Shown here one piece after another: positions 24,583-33,259 of a stretch of 64,000 bases of DNA. The notes under the pieces are model-generated. The model searched no databases. It was not told the DNA's origin and saw only the letters and a program-made list of their open reading frames with translations. How positions within the stretch are numbered: position 1 is the stretch's first letter; every line of letters starts with the position of its first letter. The position numbers and the translations under genes are program-made. The DNA is from a virus: the IMG/VR virus record IMGVR_UViG_3300027901_000002, positions 1 to 64,000 of that record, one strand, 5' to 3'.

Positions 24583-24882
24583 TTAAAAACTAAAGTGTGG
24601 TCTTCCTTCTTTTACTATCCAATATAAATGAATCCATTTTGGAGGAATATAGTGACAAATTTCTTCGTTGTCGAAAATACGATGTCCTCCAGACTCACTA
24701 ACGTGTAACTTCAAAGGATTATAAATATAAACTGTACAACCTCCAGGAAAAATATATGCTCTGAATTCTTCAGTGCTTATATCCTTCCAGTCGTAATCAG
24801 TCGTGTGTCTAAATTTATTGTTCTCTAGTATTGTTTCGTTTATAGGTATTCCACTATTAAACATATCGTCTTCTTCTGGCAT
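24583..24882 (-). CDS. Hypothetical protein, 99 aa
   Basis: Soluble protein with several aromatic and histidine residues (GGCTVYIYNPLKLHVSESGG, then EEICHYIPPKWIHLYWIVKE). The end resembles small cupin-like or phage DUF proteins, but not clearly. Immediately follows an ArsR-type regulator gene; no function assigned. Confidence 0.6.
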   Translation of the reverse strand: MPEEDDMFNSGIPINETILENNKFRHTTDYDWKDISTEEFRAYIFPGGCTVYIYNPLKLHVSESGGHRIFDNEEICHYIPPKWIHLYWIVKEGRPHFSF

Positions 24883-25185
24883 TTATTTCAACTTAATTAT
24901 TATTTTGGTAATTTTAAGTTTTGGTATTTTTTGCATTTTACCTCTCATTCCTTCGATGATTAAATCTTCTACCAAGCCGCTATTTCTTATCCAAGACATG
25001 TGGTTAGTTATCGAAGTAGGACTCCTACTAATAGCTTTTGCTATCGCTCCGTAATTTAATTTTTCGTCGTCGTCGTCGGCAATTAATTTAAGAATTTCCA
25101 ACCTCTTTAAGTCCGCTAAGGCTTTTGCAATTTTTTTCAACTTAACGTTGTCTGCTTTATTACCAATTTCAATTTCTAATTCCAT
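24883..25185 (-). CDS. Winged-helix transcription regulator, ArsR-like
   Basis: A 100-residue wHTH protein: KIAKALADLKRLEILKLIAD (helix 1-2), YGAIAKAISRSPTSITNHMS (recognition helix) and SGLVEDLIIEGMRGKMQKIP (wing) match the ArsR/HTH_20 layout. No metal-binding cysteines, so it probably responds to something else. Encoded just downstream of the small clamp-loader gene. May control the replication genes, but no operator is identified. Confidence 0.85.
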   Translation of the reverse strand: MELEIEIGNKADNVKLKKIAKALADLKRLEILKLIADDDDEKLNYGAIAKAISRSPTSITNHMSWIRNSGLVEDLIIEGMRGKMQKIPKLKITKIIIKLK

Positions 25186-25186
25186 T

Positions 25187-26122
25187 TTAATCCTCTTCTA
25201 ATAATGAAAACAAGTAATTTATTTGAATAATTTCGCTACTATACATCCTTAATCTAGCGTCTACTTTTGCAAACGCTTTAGAATACTTAAGAGAATTATC
25301 ACCTAATAAATCGTAATATTCCTCTAAAAAATCTCTTACGTCAAACGCTTCTTGTCTATATATCTCAAAAAAAGTTGCTCTTGGATTTTCTGATTCGTAA
25401 ACTCTTTGAGCTACGCTCCTACCAGTTTGTTCGTAAATCTTATACAAGTGATCCGTTGTTATAGGGTTTTCGTATCCACGAAGAGCTTCTAAACAATCGT
25501 TTAGCATGTGTCTTAAATCCCCTTTATAATATTCTGCTATATTTTTAGACATTACTTCTGGGAAGTCGAATTCTACTCCTTCCTTATTAGCTATATCCAA
25601 AAATAACTTAGCTGATTGTTCAGTCGTAGGTCTTTTAAAAAAGAACGTAGCGCAACGAGAAATTAAAGCTGGTTCTTTTATACCAGATATGTTGTTTAAA
25701 CATAAAATAAACTTACACCTATCTTCGTTCTTTTCTATAACTGGTCTAAGAGCGTGTTGAAATTCTCGAGTAGAAGAATCAACCTCGTCTAATAAGATAA
25801 ATCTACAAGGGCTACCGCTTTCTGGTTTTGTTCTCGCAAATTCTTCTATTCTATCTCTTACTGTATCTATTCCTCTTTCGCTTGAAGCGTTTAGTTCTCT
25901 AAAGTCCTTATCTCCTTCGTTTGTATTAATATGAATCGGTCTTCCAAGAACTGTTCTTGCTACTAATAACGCCATAGTTGTTTTGCCACACCCTGGAGGC
26001 CCAACAAACATAAGATGAGGAATATCGCCAACTTCTAAAAGAGCTTTTATATCTTTTACTATTTGTTCGTTTCCTATAAACTCGTCGAAAGTTCGAGGAC
26101 GATACTTTCTATCAAGATTCAT
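25187..26122 (-). CDS. rfcS: Replication factor C small subunit (clamp loader)
   Basis: Loads the sliding clamp with ATP. NLDRKYRPRTFDEFIGNEQI at the start, Walker A FVGPPGCGKTTMAL (about residue 39), Walker B FILLDEVDSSTREF (about 107), sensor 1 ILCLNNISGI, and the Ser-Arg-Cys finger ALISRCATFFF (about 152) are all present. At 311 residues it is RFC-S length. The AAA gene at 37158-38228 is a good candidate for the large subunit. Confidence 0.95.
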   Translation of the reverse strand: MNLDRKYRPRTFDEFIGNEQIVKDIKALLEVGDIPHLMFVGPPGCGKTTMALLVARTVLGRPIHINTNEGDKDFRELNASSERGIDTVRDRIEEFARTKPESGSPCRFILLDEVDSSTREFQHALRPVIEKNEDRCKFILCLNNISGIKEPALISRCATFFFKRPTTEQSAKLFLDIANKEGVEFDFPEVMSKNIAEYYKGDLRHMLNDCLEALRGYENPITTDHLYKIYEQTGRSVAQRVYESENPRATFFEIYRQEAFDVRDFLEEYYDLLGDNSLKYSKAFAKVDARLRMYSSEIIQINYLFSLLEED

Positions 26123-26274
26123 GGTTCGCTCAAACCTTTAATGTAATTTCTACATCTTTCTAATTCATTTGTTAATCTTTGTATTTGAGCTTCTAATGTT
26201 TTTATAGCGTCTTTTAAAATAGCGTTTTCTTTTTTATATTTTTTAACCAATTTAGATGAAAATTTGTTACTCAT
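26119..26274 (-). CDS. Coiled-coil miniprotein, 51 aa
   Basis: Almost entirely one heptad-patterned helix (KENAILKDAIKTLEAQIQRL), probably dimeric. ATG 26274 lies inside the end of the upstream gene, and the stop overlaps the RFC small-subunit ATG (ATGA). Function unknown. Confidence 0.65.
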   Translation of the reverse strand: MSNKFSSKLVKKYKKENAILKDAIKTLEAQIQRLTNELERCRNYIKGLSEP

Positions 26275-27055
26275 CTTTTTCTTCCGTTTTTTCTTTAAGC
26301 CACTGTTGATATTGAGAAGTTTCTTTCTCGTTTTTCAAGGCTAGTTCACCAGTTTCCTCTTCGTATTCTTTGTAAAAAGGATCGAATTTTGCTCTTTCTA
26401 CATCCAACCAATTTTTGAAGGCTTTTGTTTCTTTACCGTGGTAGACAGCTTTCTTATTTTTGTTAGATTTCTCAAATTGTTGATATAACTGATGTCTAAC
26501 TTCTTTTGTCGATTCGTCTTTTTTTGGTATAAGACTAAGCTCTTCGCTTCTTTCTAATTCGTCTAAAACGTCGCTTGTTCTATCTGGATCTTCGTCTTTA
26601 ATAACTTTTTGCTGTCTAAACAAAATTTCGTTTGCGACATGAGAAGGTGCCTCTAATAAATCCTCACTAGGTTCGTTAGTTAAATCGTAAATTTCGTCGT
26701 CTCTAAATTCTTCTTGTTCTGGTTCCTCAAATCCTTGCTCGTCTAAAGGAATTTCGTCAATTGTTTCTGCTTTTCTTATTGTAAATTTTTTCTTTTTCGG
26801 CTCTCCTTTTCCTTTTCTAAAGACGTAACATCCACCATAAGGTAAATCTGGATGTTCTGCAGTTCCACAATAAATCCATCCGACTGCTCCTAACCTATCA
26901 AAATAATCTAAAAACGCTTTTATCGTATCTCTTGTATCTAGTTGTATAGCACCTATTGGGCCTCTATACCCCTGCGCTCTCCTTTCTTGAATTGTTTGTT
27001 CTCTTGCTTCTCTTAATATCGCTTGTGGCGTTACAAATCTGTACAAATATGCCAT
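26267..27055 (-). CDS. Hypothetical acidic protein, 262 aa
   Basis: The N-terminal ~90 residues look folded (KAFLDYFDRLGAVGWIYCGT). After that comes a long charged, probably disordered part rich in Glu, Asp and Lys (EEPEQEEFRDDEIYDLTNEP) and a Lys/Glu-rich helical end. No family recognised. It starts 25 nt inside the dNMP kinase gene and precedes clamp-loader genes. Confidence 0.6.
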   Translation of the reverse strand: MAYLYRFVTPQAILREAREQTIQERRAQGYRGPIGAIQLDTRDTIKAFLDYFDRLGAVGWIYCGTAEHPDLPYGGCYVFRKGKGEPKKKKFTIRKAETIDEIPLDEQGFEEPEQEEFRDDEIYDLTNEPSEDLLEAPSHVANEILFRQQKVIKDEDPDRTSDVLDELERSEELSLIPKKDESTKEVRHQLYQQFEKSNKNKKAVYHGKETKAFKNWLDVERAKFDPFYKEYEEETGELALKNEKETSQYQQWLKEKTEEKDE

Positions 27056-27645
27056 AATGTTTCTTCACCCATTATTTCGTCTATTTTTTTATATAAATCT
27101 TTTATTGTTCCAAAATTATAAATTTCTTTGTCTACTTCTATGTCGTCCATTTCGGTTTCGCTTGCGTGTAACTCATGCGAATCTCCGAGATTTCTATGTA
27201 TTCTTATTAATTTTCCTCCAAGTTTTTTGATTTCTTCGGCTTCGTGTTTAAACCTCACATCAGAAATTACGACGTTAAATTTAAGGTATTTAATGTCGTC
27301 TATCTCGTCTGGAATAGGTTCTGTATACCATTGTATAAATCTATATATCCACAATTTTCTTGGAGGGATCGTTTTCACAAGTTCTGGTATGTGGTTGTAA
27401 ATATCGTACTGAAAAAGTTCTGTACCAAAAACTTGTAATAATTTTCTTGGAGTTATTCCGTACCTGTCGTCTATCTCGTCTTTCTCTTTTCCCCACAATT
27501 GTTTGTTGGAAAGTAAGAAAATATCTTTACATGCTCTCTTCATTGGATCTGCAAGAGAGTATTTAATAAAGTCGTAATTTTTTACTAAATAATCGGCAAC
27601 AGTGTCTTTACCACTCCGTTTTTTTCCGATTAAACCAATTAACAT
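27031..27645 (-). CDS. Deoxynucleoside monophosphate kinase (phage type)
   Basis: Phosphorylates dNMPs to dNDPs. The P-loop is LIGLIGKKRSGKDTVADYL at the N-terminus, followed by SLADPMKRACKDIFLL, GITPRKLLQVFGTELF and NVVISDVRFKHEAEEIKKLG, the usual motifs of phage dNMP kinases (T4 gp1-like). 204 residues, normal length. Supplies precursors for viral DNA, with the deoxyribosyltransferase-like protein and other nucleotide genes nearby. Confidence 0.88.
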   Translation of the reverse strand: MLIGLIGKKRSGKDTVADYLVKNYDFIKYSLADPMKRACKDIFLLSNKQLWGKEKDEIDDRYGITPRKLLQVFGTELFQYDIYNHIPELVKTIPPRKLWIYRFIQWYTEPIPDEIDDIKYLKFNVVISDVRFKHEAEEIKKLGGKLIRIHRNLGDSHELHASETEMDDIEVDKEIYNFGTIKDLYKKIDEIMGEETLWHICTDL

Positions 27646-27685
27646 AGTAATTAACTCGTTAAAAAATGAAAATAAAAAATGAAAT
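27646..27685 (-). terminator. T-rich termination signal after structural genes (weak)
   Basis: Between the dNMP kinase ATG and the fibre-associated gene the minus strand has two T-runs (TTTCATTTTTTATTTTC then ATTTTTTAACG). Archaeal RNA polymerase stops at such runs without a hairpin. It would separate structural from replication genes. Confidence 0.35.
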
Positions 27686-28057
27686 TTATCTCGTTACGTC
27701 TGATTTTAAGATAAATTCTCCTTTAAGAATAGTGTAAACTTTGTTGTTGCTGAGAGTAACTTGAAAATCGAACCAATATTTGCTTGGTCTCATCTCGTTT
27801 GTGTTTGTTGGAATTAAAAACATCTTAAATTTGCCGTCCGTTCCGTCTGTTGAATAGGTTATTTGTGTACTATCACCAGACGCTTTTTCGTTTTTTCTTT
27901 CGATTTCTATATTACTATTCTCTTTTAAATTTGCTCTTACTGTAAAAACTATTTCAGAATCGCTAATATCCACAGCAGTACCGTTTTCGTCGACAACGGT
28001 GATTTCTGCCGAATAATTGTCTCCTCTAAACATTTCAATTGTTGTTGTACTACTCAT
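27686..28057 (-). CDS. BppU/baseplate-like immunoglobulin-fold protein
   Basis: A 123-residue beta-rich protein. TTTIEMFRGDNYSAEITVVD and ISDSEIVFTVRANLKE are typical of the N-terminal domain of phage upper baseplate (BppU-type) proteins, which starts with a similar M-x-x-G-D sequence. Directly downstream of the fibre-like gene and the last structural gene of this block. Probably a tail-tip or fibre attachment subunit. Confidence 0.6.
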   Translation of the reverse strand: MSSTTTIEMFRGDNYSAEITVVDENGTAVDISDSEIVFTVRANLKENSNIEIERKNEKASGDSTQITYSTDGTDGKFKMFLIPTNTNEMRPSKYWFDFQVTLSNNKVYTILKGEFILKSDVTR

Positions 28058-28244
28058 CTATCTCAGCCTCTAACCCTTCTATTTCCACTAAAATACCAAT
28101 ATATTGTTCTTCTTGAACTAATAATCCTTGTAGAGATTCTATTTCTACCAATAATCCTTCTAAATCTTTCACAATTTGTAAACCTCCAACCCCTCCTCCA
28201 CCCCTAAATCCTCTTGATGCGTGTCTAAGTGTTATAAAACTCAT
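28050..28244 (-). CDS. Glycine-rich and repeat-containing small protein, 64 aa
   Basis: After MSFITLRHASRGFRGGGGVG comes a run of near-repeats (EGLLVEIESLQGLLV, then IGILVEIEGLEAEI) with regular Leu/Ile/Val spacing, likely a coiled coil. The start at ATG 28244 follows the fibre stop closely (TAAAATG). Probably a structural linker or fibre cap. Confidence 0.6.
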   Translation of the reverse strand: MSFITLRHASRGFRGGGGVGGLQIVKDLEGLLVEIESLQGLLVQEEQYIGILVEIEGLEAEIDE

Positions 28245-28245
28245 T

Positions 28246-30540
28246 TTAATCACTGTCTTTTACTGCGATTGGTTCTGTATCTCCTAATTCACCATACCAA
28301 AGATAGACTGTTTTTGTTGATATAGGACTACTCCAATCTGGATCTGAATCGTTTTTTACTTTAATAATTATTCTATCTAAAACTCCAACTGCAACTTTTC
28401 TCGTGTCGTTTTGAACGGTAGCTTCGTAATATTCGTACGAAGTATTTCCATCTAAAGCATAACTTTTTACTAGCGTTATGTCTGAATCTATTGAATCTAT
28501 TTTTGATTCAATAGAAATGGTGTTTGCAAGAACTGTATCTACATTTCCATCAACAGTATCGACTTTTGATTCTATTGAAGTGGTATTAGATAATATTGTA
28601 TCGACATTTCCATCGACAACGTCGACTTTTGATTCAATAGATTCAGTGTTTGAAAGTATATCAGTAACATCTATTCCAATTTGATTTAGTTTACCTAACG
28701 CTTCACCTGTTGAGCCAGATATTACATGATCGACGAGTAGTTGATCCCATACTCTCTCCCAAATAATATCACTATTAACTGTACAAGTAACACCTTCGTC
28801 GTGCCAAGTTGTATAACCACCAAATCTTATAGTTCCAGCCGTACAACTAGAATGTCCATAAATTTCACATCCTTTTTCCGCTCCAAAAAGAGCTATTCCA
28901 CTCGTCATATTTTTTATTCTATAAACGCCAGTACTGTCTCCAGCAAACCCAACCATTCCACTACCGTTAGCGTCTATGTTAACTATAAACGGTGTAAGAG
29001 TTTGAGTGTCTCTAAAAAGGAGAATACCTAAGATACTGGTTTTGAGATTTGTTGTTATCCAACACCTTTTAAAGATTCCTTGCATACCCGTTATAGCGCC
29101 AAAGGCTAAATCGTTTCCGTAAATAAAACCACTTTGACTCCCAGTAATTTTAACTGCGTTAAATACGGAATTTCCTATCGGTTGACCATTCATGTTAATA
29201 GTACAACGGTTATAATTATCAGAAGTAAATATATATCCTTGATAAGCTTGGTCAAGCGTAATACTACCTACGCAATGAAACTCTCTAAATCCTAAATTGT
29301 CGGCTATAGTTCTCGCATCTGTTATGTTGTTTACTGGATGATAATGAGTTCCAACTGGAAATTCTGTACCTGCGTAGCCGTTGTCAACATCTATCCAAAC
29401 TTTACCTAGATAAGCAGTAATTTCCATAGTATGTCCAGCTGTTTCTGCTGTCGTGTGATCGGCAATCTTTTCTTCCCAGACCATCCATCTTGTAGTATCG
29501 TCAATAACTGTACAAGTTCCAGTTCCTTCTCCAAAATGACTTGCTTCTCCTCCAATTCTCACTTCTCCAGCAGAACACGTATCATCAACTGTGACTAAAC
29601 CTTGTCCATGTTTAAAAAATTTAGAACCAGAGTCTGTCATGTTTTTTACTGTACATTCGAGAATAGATTCAGTAATTCCAATAGAACCAGTTTCGTTCAT
29701 ATTTATATCGTACGAATTAACTCCAATAGAGTGGACGCCCCAAAGATAAGCCCACTCTCCAGATTTTACTGTAAGATTACTGGCTATAATTGCTTCAGTA
29801 TATTCTCCATATAAATCTGTAATACCATTTAATTCGCAAAAATGAGATCTAACACGACCATTTTGTTGACCAGTTAATTTTACATTTATAAAATTTGATT
29901 CTTCTACGTTTTGATTATTAAGAGTGATTGTACAAACTGACGGAGAATGTGCTTCAAAAGTATAACCACTAAAATCGCCAGATAGCGTTATATTTCCAGT
30001 AACGTGAAAATGCTCAAATCTTAAATTGTCGGCTATTGTTTTTGCGTCGGCTAAATTATTAACTGGATGAGCTTGCGTTCCTATAGGAAATTCTGTACCT
30101 GCTTCTCCTCCGTCAACGTCTATAACGACCATTCCATCGTAATACAATTCTTGAAGTTCTAACATTGAAATTGTAGCTGAAGACGAACTAGTAAGAGTTA
30201 CAGTAACATAAGCAGTTGGATTGACTGGATTACCATATTGTTCTGTTCCTGTATCGTATCGCACGAGATTACCTCCTCTTATGTTACAGAGTTCCCAATC
30301 AGGCCCTCCACGAGGCTCGAATTGAACTTTCCAATCGTAAAGTACCATTGTAATACCAACTAACACTCCTCCACCTAAATCCTGTTTACCATAAGCATCC
30401 GCTATCTTATTAACTTCGATGTTAGGAAAATCATCTTCGTAATCTCTAACAGCGTTAAATAATTCTTGAATAGTAAACTCTGCGTCTGGAGATTCACATT
30501 GTATTATCTGATTTGTCTTATCGAATGTAAACTCTACCAT
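28246..30540 (-). CDS. Tail-fibre-like virion protein with internal duplication and coiled-coil repeats
   Basis: A 764-residue virion-type protein. The N-terminal ~110 residues (FTIQELFNAVRDYEDDFPNI, then GGVLVGITMVLYDWKVQF) form an attachment-type domain. Two copies of a ~235-residue beta-solenoid unit follow, starting near residues 138 and 380 (IDVDGGEAGTEFPIGTQAHP and IDVDNGYAGTEFPVGTHYHP). Then come three 21-residue units with the core SIESKVD at residues 628-689, and a C-terminal domain. This is the usual build of trimeric receptor-binding fibres. Alpha and beta repeats indicate evolution by internal duplication. Confidence 0.75.
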   Translation of the reverse strand: MVEFTFDKTNQIIQCESPDAEFTIQELFNAVRDYEDDFPNIEVNKIADAYGKQDLGGGVLVGITMVLYDWKVQFEPRGGPDWELCNIRGGNLVRYDTGTEQYGNPVNPTAYVTVTLTSSSSATISMLELQELYYDGMVVIDVDGGEAGTEFPIGTQAHPVNNLADAKTIADNLRFEHFHVTGNITLSGDFSGYTFEAHSPSVCTITLNNQNVEESNFINVKLTGQQNGRVRSHFCELNGITDLYGEYTEAIIASNLTVKSGEWAYLWGVHSIGVNSYDINMNETGSIGITESILECTVKNMTDSGSKFFKHGQGLVTVDDTCSAGEVRIGGEASHFGEGTGTCTVIDDTTRWMVWEEKIADHTTAETAGHTMEITAYLGKVWIDVDNGYAGTEFPVGTHYHPVNNITDARTIADNLGFREFHCVGSITLDQAYQGYIFTSDNYNRCTINMNGQPIGNSVFNAVKITGSQSGFIYGNDLAFGAITGMQGIFKRCWITTNLKTSILGILLFRDTQTLTPFIVNIDANGSGMVGFAGDSTGVYRIKNMTSGIALFGAEKGCEIYGHSSCTAGTIRFGGYTTWHDEGVTCTVNSDIIWERVWDQLLVDHVISGSTGEALGKLNQIGIDVTDILSNTESIESKVDVVDGNVDTILSNTTSIESKVDTVDGNVDTVLANTISIESKIDSIDSDITLVKSYALDGNTSYEYYEATVQNDTRKVAVGVLDRIIIKVKNDSDPDWSSPISTKTVYLWYGELGDTEPIAVKDSD
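28474..28659 (-). repeat. 63-nt tandem repeats inside the fibre gene (3 units)
   Basis: Three consecutive units encode ILSNTESIESKVDVVDGNVD-like segments (21, 21 and 20 residues). Each unit is three heptads with Ile/Val at core positions, so the protein repeat is a trimeric coiled-coil stalk. Such repeats change number easily and set stalk length. Confidence 0.8.
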
Positions 30541-30576
30541 CAGTATCCACTGTAATAAATAAAAAAATATGTTTGT

Positions 30577-33228
30577 TTATTGATATACTGTATCTTCCGT
30601 TCTAATTACCGCTACTGACATTCCTCCAGAAGTAATACTAGAAGTTGTCTCAAACGGTAGTATAGGCGTTCCTGCTTCCACGTTTCTTGCTCTTACTATA
30701 ACATCTCGATTTGTGTTGTAGAGAATAGTCTTTTCGATACTAGTTGTTGCCGCTTTTTTAAGAATAAACGGACAATAAACAGTGTCAGAACCGTCGTAGG
30801 TCTGAACTAAACTCCCAATTTCGTAGGCATCGCCAGTTGACCAAGCCAAAGTATTTGAACCAAATCCAGTTACTGTAACTAAAGTATCTTCGTCTGTAAC
30901 GCTTACAACATATCCCCAGGTTCCATCTGTCGTATTTCTAATAATATCGCCATATTGAATACCCCAAGTTACGAAAGTTGCAGCATCGTCTTCTAAAGTG
31001 TTTCCACTTGAATCTGCGTCTGCTGTTCCAGTTCTTTCAGTCATCAAAGTAAATATTTTGCCAGTCCAAGAAGTGTAACGATAAATATGTTCTTCTTCTT
31101 CGTCGACCGCAACAACCACAACATGCCCTGTTGCTGGAGTATCTATTGGAATGTCTTCTTGAATTTCTAATGTTGAATCGCTTTGTGAATTGTTTGTTGC
31201 GTGACTAGTGTAAGTATCTTTGTCTATTTCACCAGATCCATCATCTAAGAAAACCCCAACTCTATCGCCAGAAACTGTGTTTGAAACTTTAACGACTACT
31301 GAAGTGTAAGGGGTTCTCACGTTTCCGTTTTCGTCTGTCAACTGAATATTATTAGCGTCTGCTGCTGCCATTCCTTGTAACCATATTCCTTGAGCTCCGA
31401 AAAATACGCCTCCAGCAAATGTTCCGTAAGGTGCGGCTTTAACTAATGGATGTGTTGATTTCGCTCTTTCGTATTCTTGACCATCAACAATTGTTATACT
31501 AGAACCATTACTTGTAAATATTTGATATTCAGAACCGTCTTGACAAACGTGTTTTATAAATTCGTATATTTCAGCAAGAGATCTACCAGTATTGTAAATA
31601 CTACCACCTTCTATAAAGACGTTGTAAGAATACGCTGTCTGTTGTGTGAAGGCAAAATCTTCGTTGTTATCGTCTGTTAAACCACTATCACAATCACAAG
31701 TTGCTCCAGAAATATCTCCAGTAAAACTATCTGCTGAATCTGGTTCGTCTGTTGGATCAACATTCCCAAGAGTCATAGTTGAAGAACCATTAGTATAAAT
31801 CATTATAGCTTCGCTTGAACCTGCATTCCAAGTAATTCTTTCTCCTGGAATAAAATCTCCAGCAAAGTTACTTACTGTTACAGTTCCATTAACATGAGCT
31901 ATAGTAACGTCGCTAAATCCACAAACCCCTCTATTGTAATTGTCAGGAACAGCAGAACCAGTTGTTGCTCCAGTTACTAAGTTTGTCGTGTTCATATCAA
32001 TGTAATACGCATCTCTATTTGTTCCAGTTTGCGTAAGATCTACTTCACAAACTACAGTATCTCCAGCAGTACTATATCCTCTTTGTAAAGCTTTTGCTCC
32101 ACTTGTTGCTTGTGTTAATAATTGACCGTTTGTCGTAAAGTCTGTGCCAGGGGTATAATCAAAGTATGAATCTCCTTCGGTTCCGTTTGTGTTAGCTGTC
32201 CACGTTCCATCTCCACAACCATCGTTGTCAAGAATATCAGCACCATTTACCTTCCTTAAACCTTTAAGACCTAAGAGGTATTCTGCTCCAGTTATATTAG
32301 AAGAAGTTCTAATTTCTGCATACCATTCAATTGCTCCAGAAGTTGGATGATAAATAATATCTCCCACGCTTGGTGTGCCACCAGAAACTCCATCTATTAA
32401 TAGATAACAATCCATGTCGTCGTCGTTAAGATCGTCTGCAGTAGATAATGGTACGGCATTTCTGCCTCCACTCGTGAGATCTATTTCAAAATGATCATAT
32501 AAATCTCCAGATTGTCGAGCAAAAACTGTTATAACTCCACTAGCTATTTCTACACCCATTTCTTTTACTTGAATAAGAACGTCGATATGTCCTCTATCCC
32601 AATTGTCTTTATCAGACCATTCGTCAATCCTCTCAGAGGCTTGAAACACGTAAACTTGAGCATAAGGACTTGACTCAATAGTACCTAAAGTATAGATGTT
32701 TGCGTAAAGTTCTTCTCCAGTTAGAGAGCCTCCACTATCAATTAAATCGTCTAATACTTGAGTGTCGTCCATATCTAAATTTGTTGTTGTGTTCGAAAAA
32801 CTATCACTTGTTCTAACCCATATATAATCAAGAGTGTTGTCGTATCCAAGCAAGATTCCAGTATCAGTCGGAGTTCCTCCAGAATATCCAATTTCTTTTC
32901 CTATATCACTAGTTGTGAATGTATAAGCGCAAGATTCCATTTTAAGCAATCGAATAGCGGTATTATAACCAACAGTTTCGATAGCGCCTTCTTTTAGATA
33001 TTTGTGAGCTTCTGAATCTTCACCTATATCTAAGAACCATCCGTTTATCATTTGGAATTCGTTAGGCGTTAAAGCTTTCATAGGAACGTCGTCGTCCATT
33101 GCCGCTTGTTCGTCAAAAGTGTCCATAAGCCACGAATAAAACGCTCGTACAGTATATGTATTATTGTTTGCAGTATGATATACTCTTTGATTAGTGTAAT
33201 CAACCGCAAAATCGTCGCCAATTGCCAT
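30577..33228 (-). CDS. Large tail-associated structural protein, 883 aa
   Basis: Begins MAIGDDFAVDYTNQRVYHTA, then TVRAFYSWLMDTFDEQAAMD and FQMINGWFLDIGEDS, a start I associate with large beta-rich structural proteins in environmental phage genomes. The rest is Thr/Ser/Gly/Asp-rich and beta-stranded, without enzymatic motifs. Flanked by two other large structural genes. Likely part of tail fibre, spike or decoration; exact place unknown. Confidence 0.65.
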   Translation of the reverse strand: MAIGDDFAVDYTNQRVYHTANNNTYTVRAFYSWLMDTFDEQAAMDDDVPMKALTPNEFQMINGWFLDIGEDSEAHKYLKEGAIETVGYNTAIRLLKMESCAYTFTTSDIGKEIGYSGGTPTDTGILLGYDNTLDYIWVRTSDSFSNTTTNLDMDDTQVLDDLIDSGGSLTGEELYANIYTLGTIESSPYAQVYVFQASERIDEWSDKDNWDRGHIDVLIQVKEMGVEIASGVITVFARQSGDLYDHFEIDLTSGGRNAVPLSTADDLNDDDMDCYLLIDGVSGGTPSVGDIIYHPTSGAIEWYAEIRTSSNITGAEYLLGLKGLRKVNGADILDNDGCGDGTWTANTNGTEGDSYFDYTPGTDFTTNGQLLTQATSGAKALQRGYSTAGDTVVCEVDLTQTGTNRDAYYIDMNTTNLVTGATTGSAVPDNYNRGVCGFSDVTIAHVNGTVTVSNFAGDFIPGERITWNAGSSEAIMIYTNGSSTMTLGNVDPTDEPDSADSFTGDISGATCDCDSGLTDDNNEDFAFTQQTAYSYNVFIEGGSIYNTGRSLAEIYEFIKHVCQDGSEYQIFTSNGSSITIVDGQEYERAKSTHPLVKAAPYGTFAGGVFFGAQGIWLQGMAAADANNIQLTDENGNVRTPYTSVVVKVSNTVSGDRVGVFLDDGSGEIDKDTYTSHATNNSQSDSTLEIQEDIPIDTPATGHVVVVAVDEEEEHIYRYTSWTGKIFTLMTERTGTADADSSGNTLEDDAATFVTWGIQYGDIIRNTTDGTWGYVVSVTDEDTLVTVTGFGSNTLAWSTGDAYEIGSLVQTYDGSDTVYCPFILKKAATTSIEKTILYNTNRDVIVRARNVEAGTPILPFETTSSITSGGMSVAVIRTEDTVYQ

Positions 33229-33259
33229 TTTTCTTCCTTTTCTTTTTTTATTTTTATAA

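Noticed and set aside
28478-28684. Plus-strand repeat protein rich in Ser/Ile
   Set aside because: It is the antisense translation of the 63-nt coiled-coil repeats of the fibre gene.
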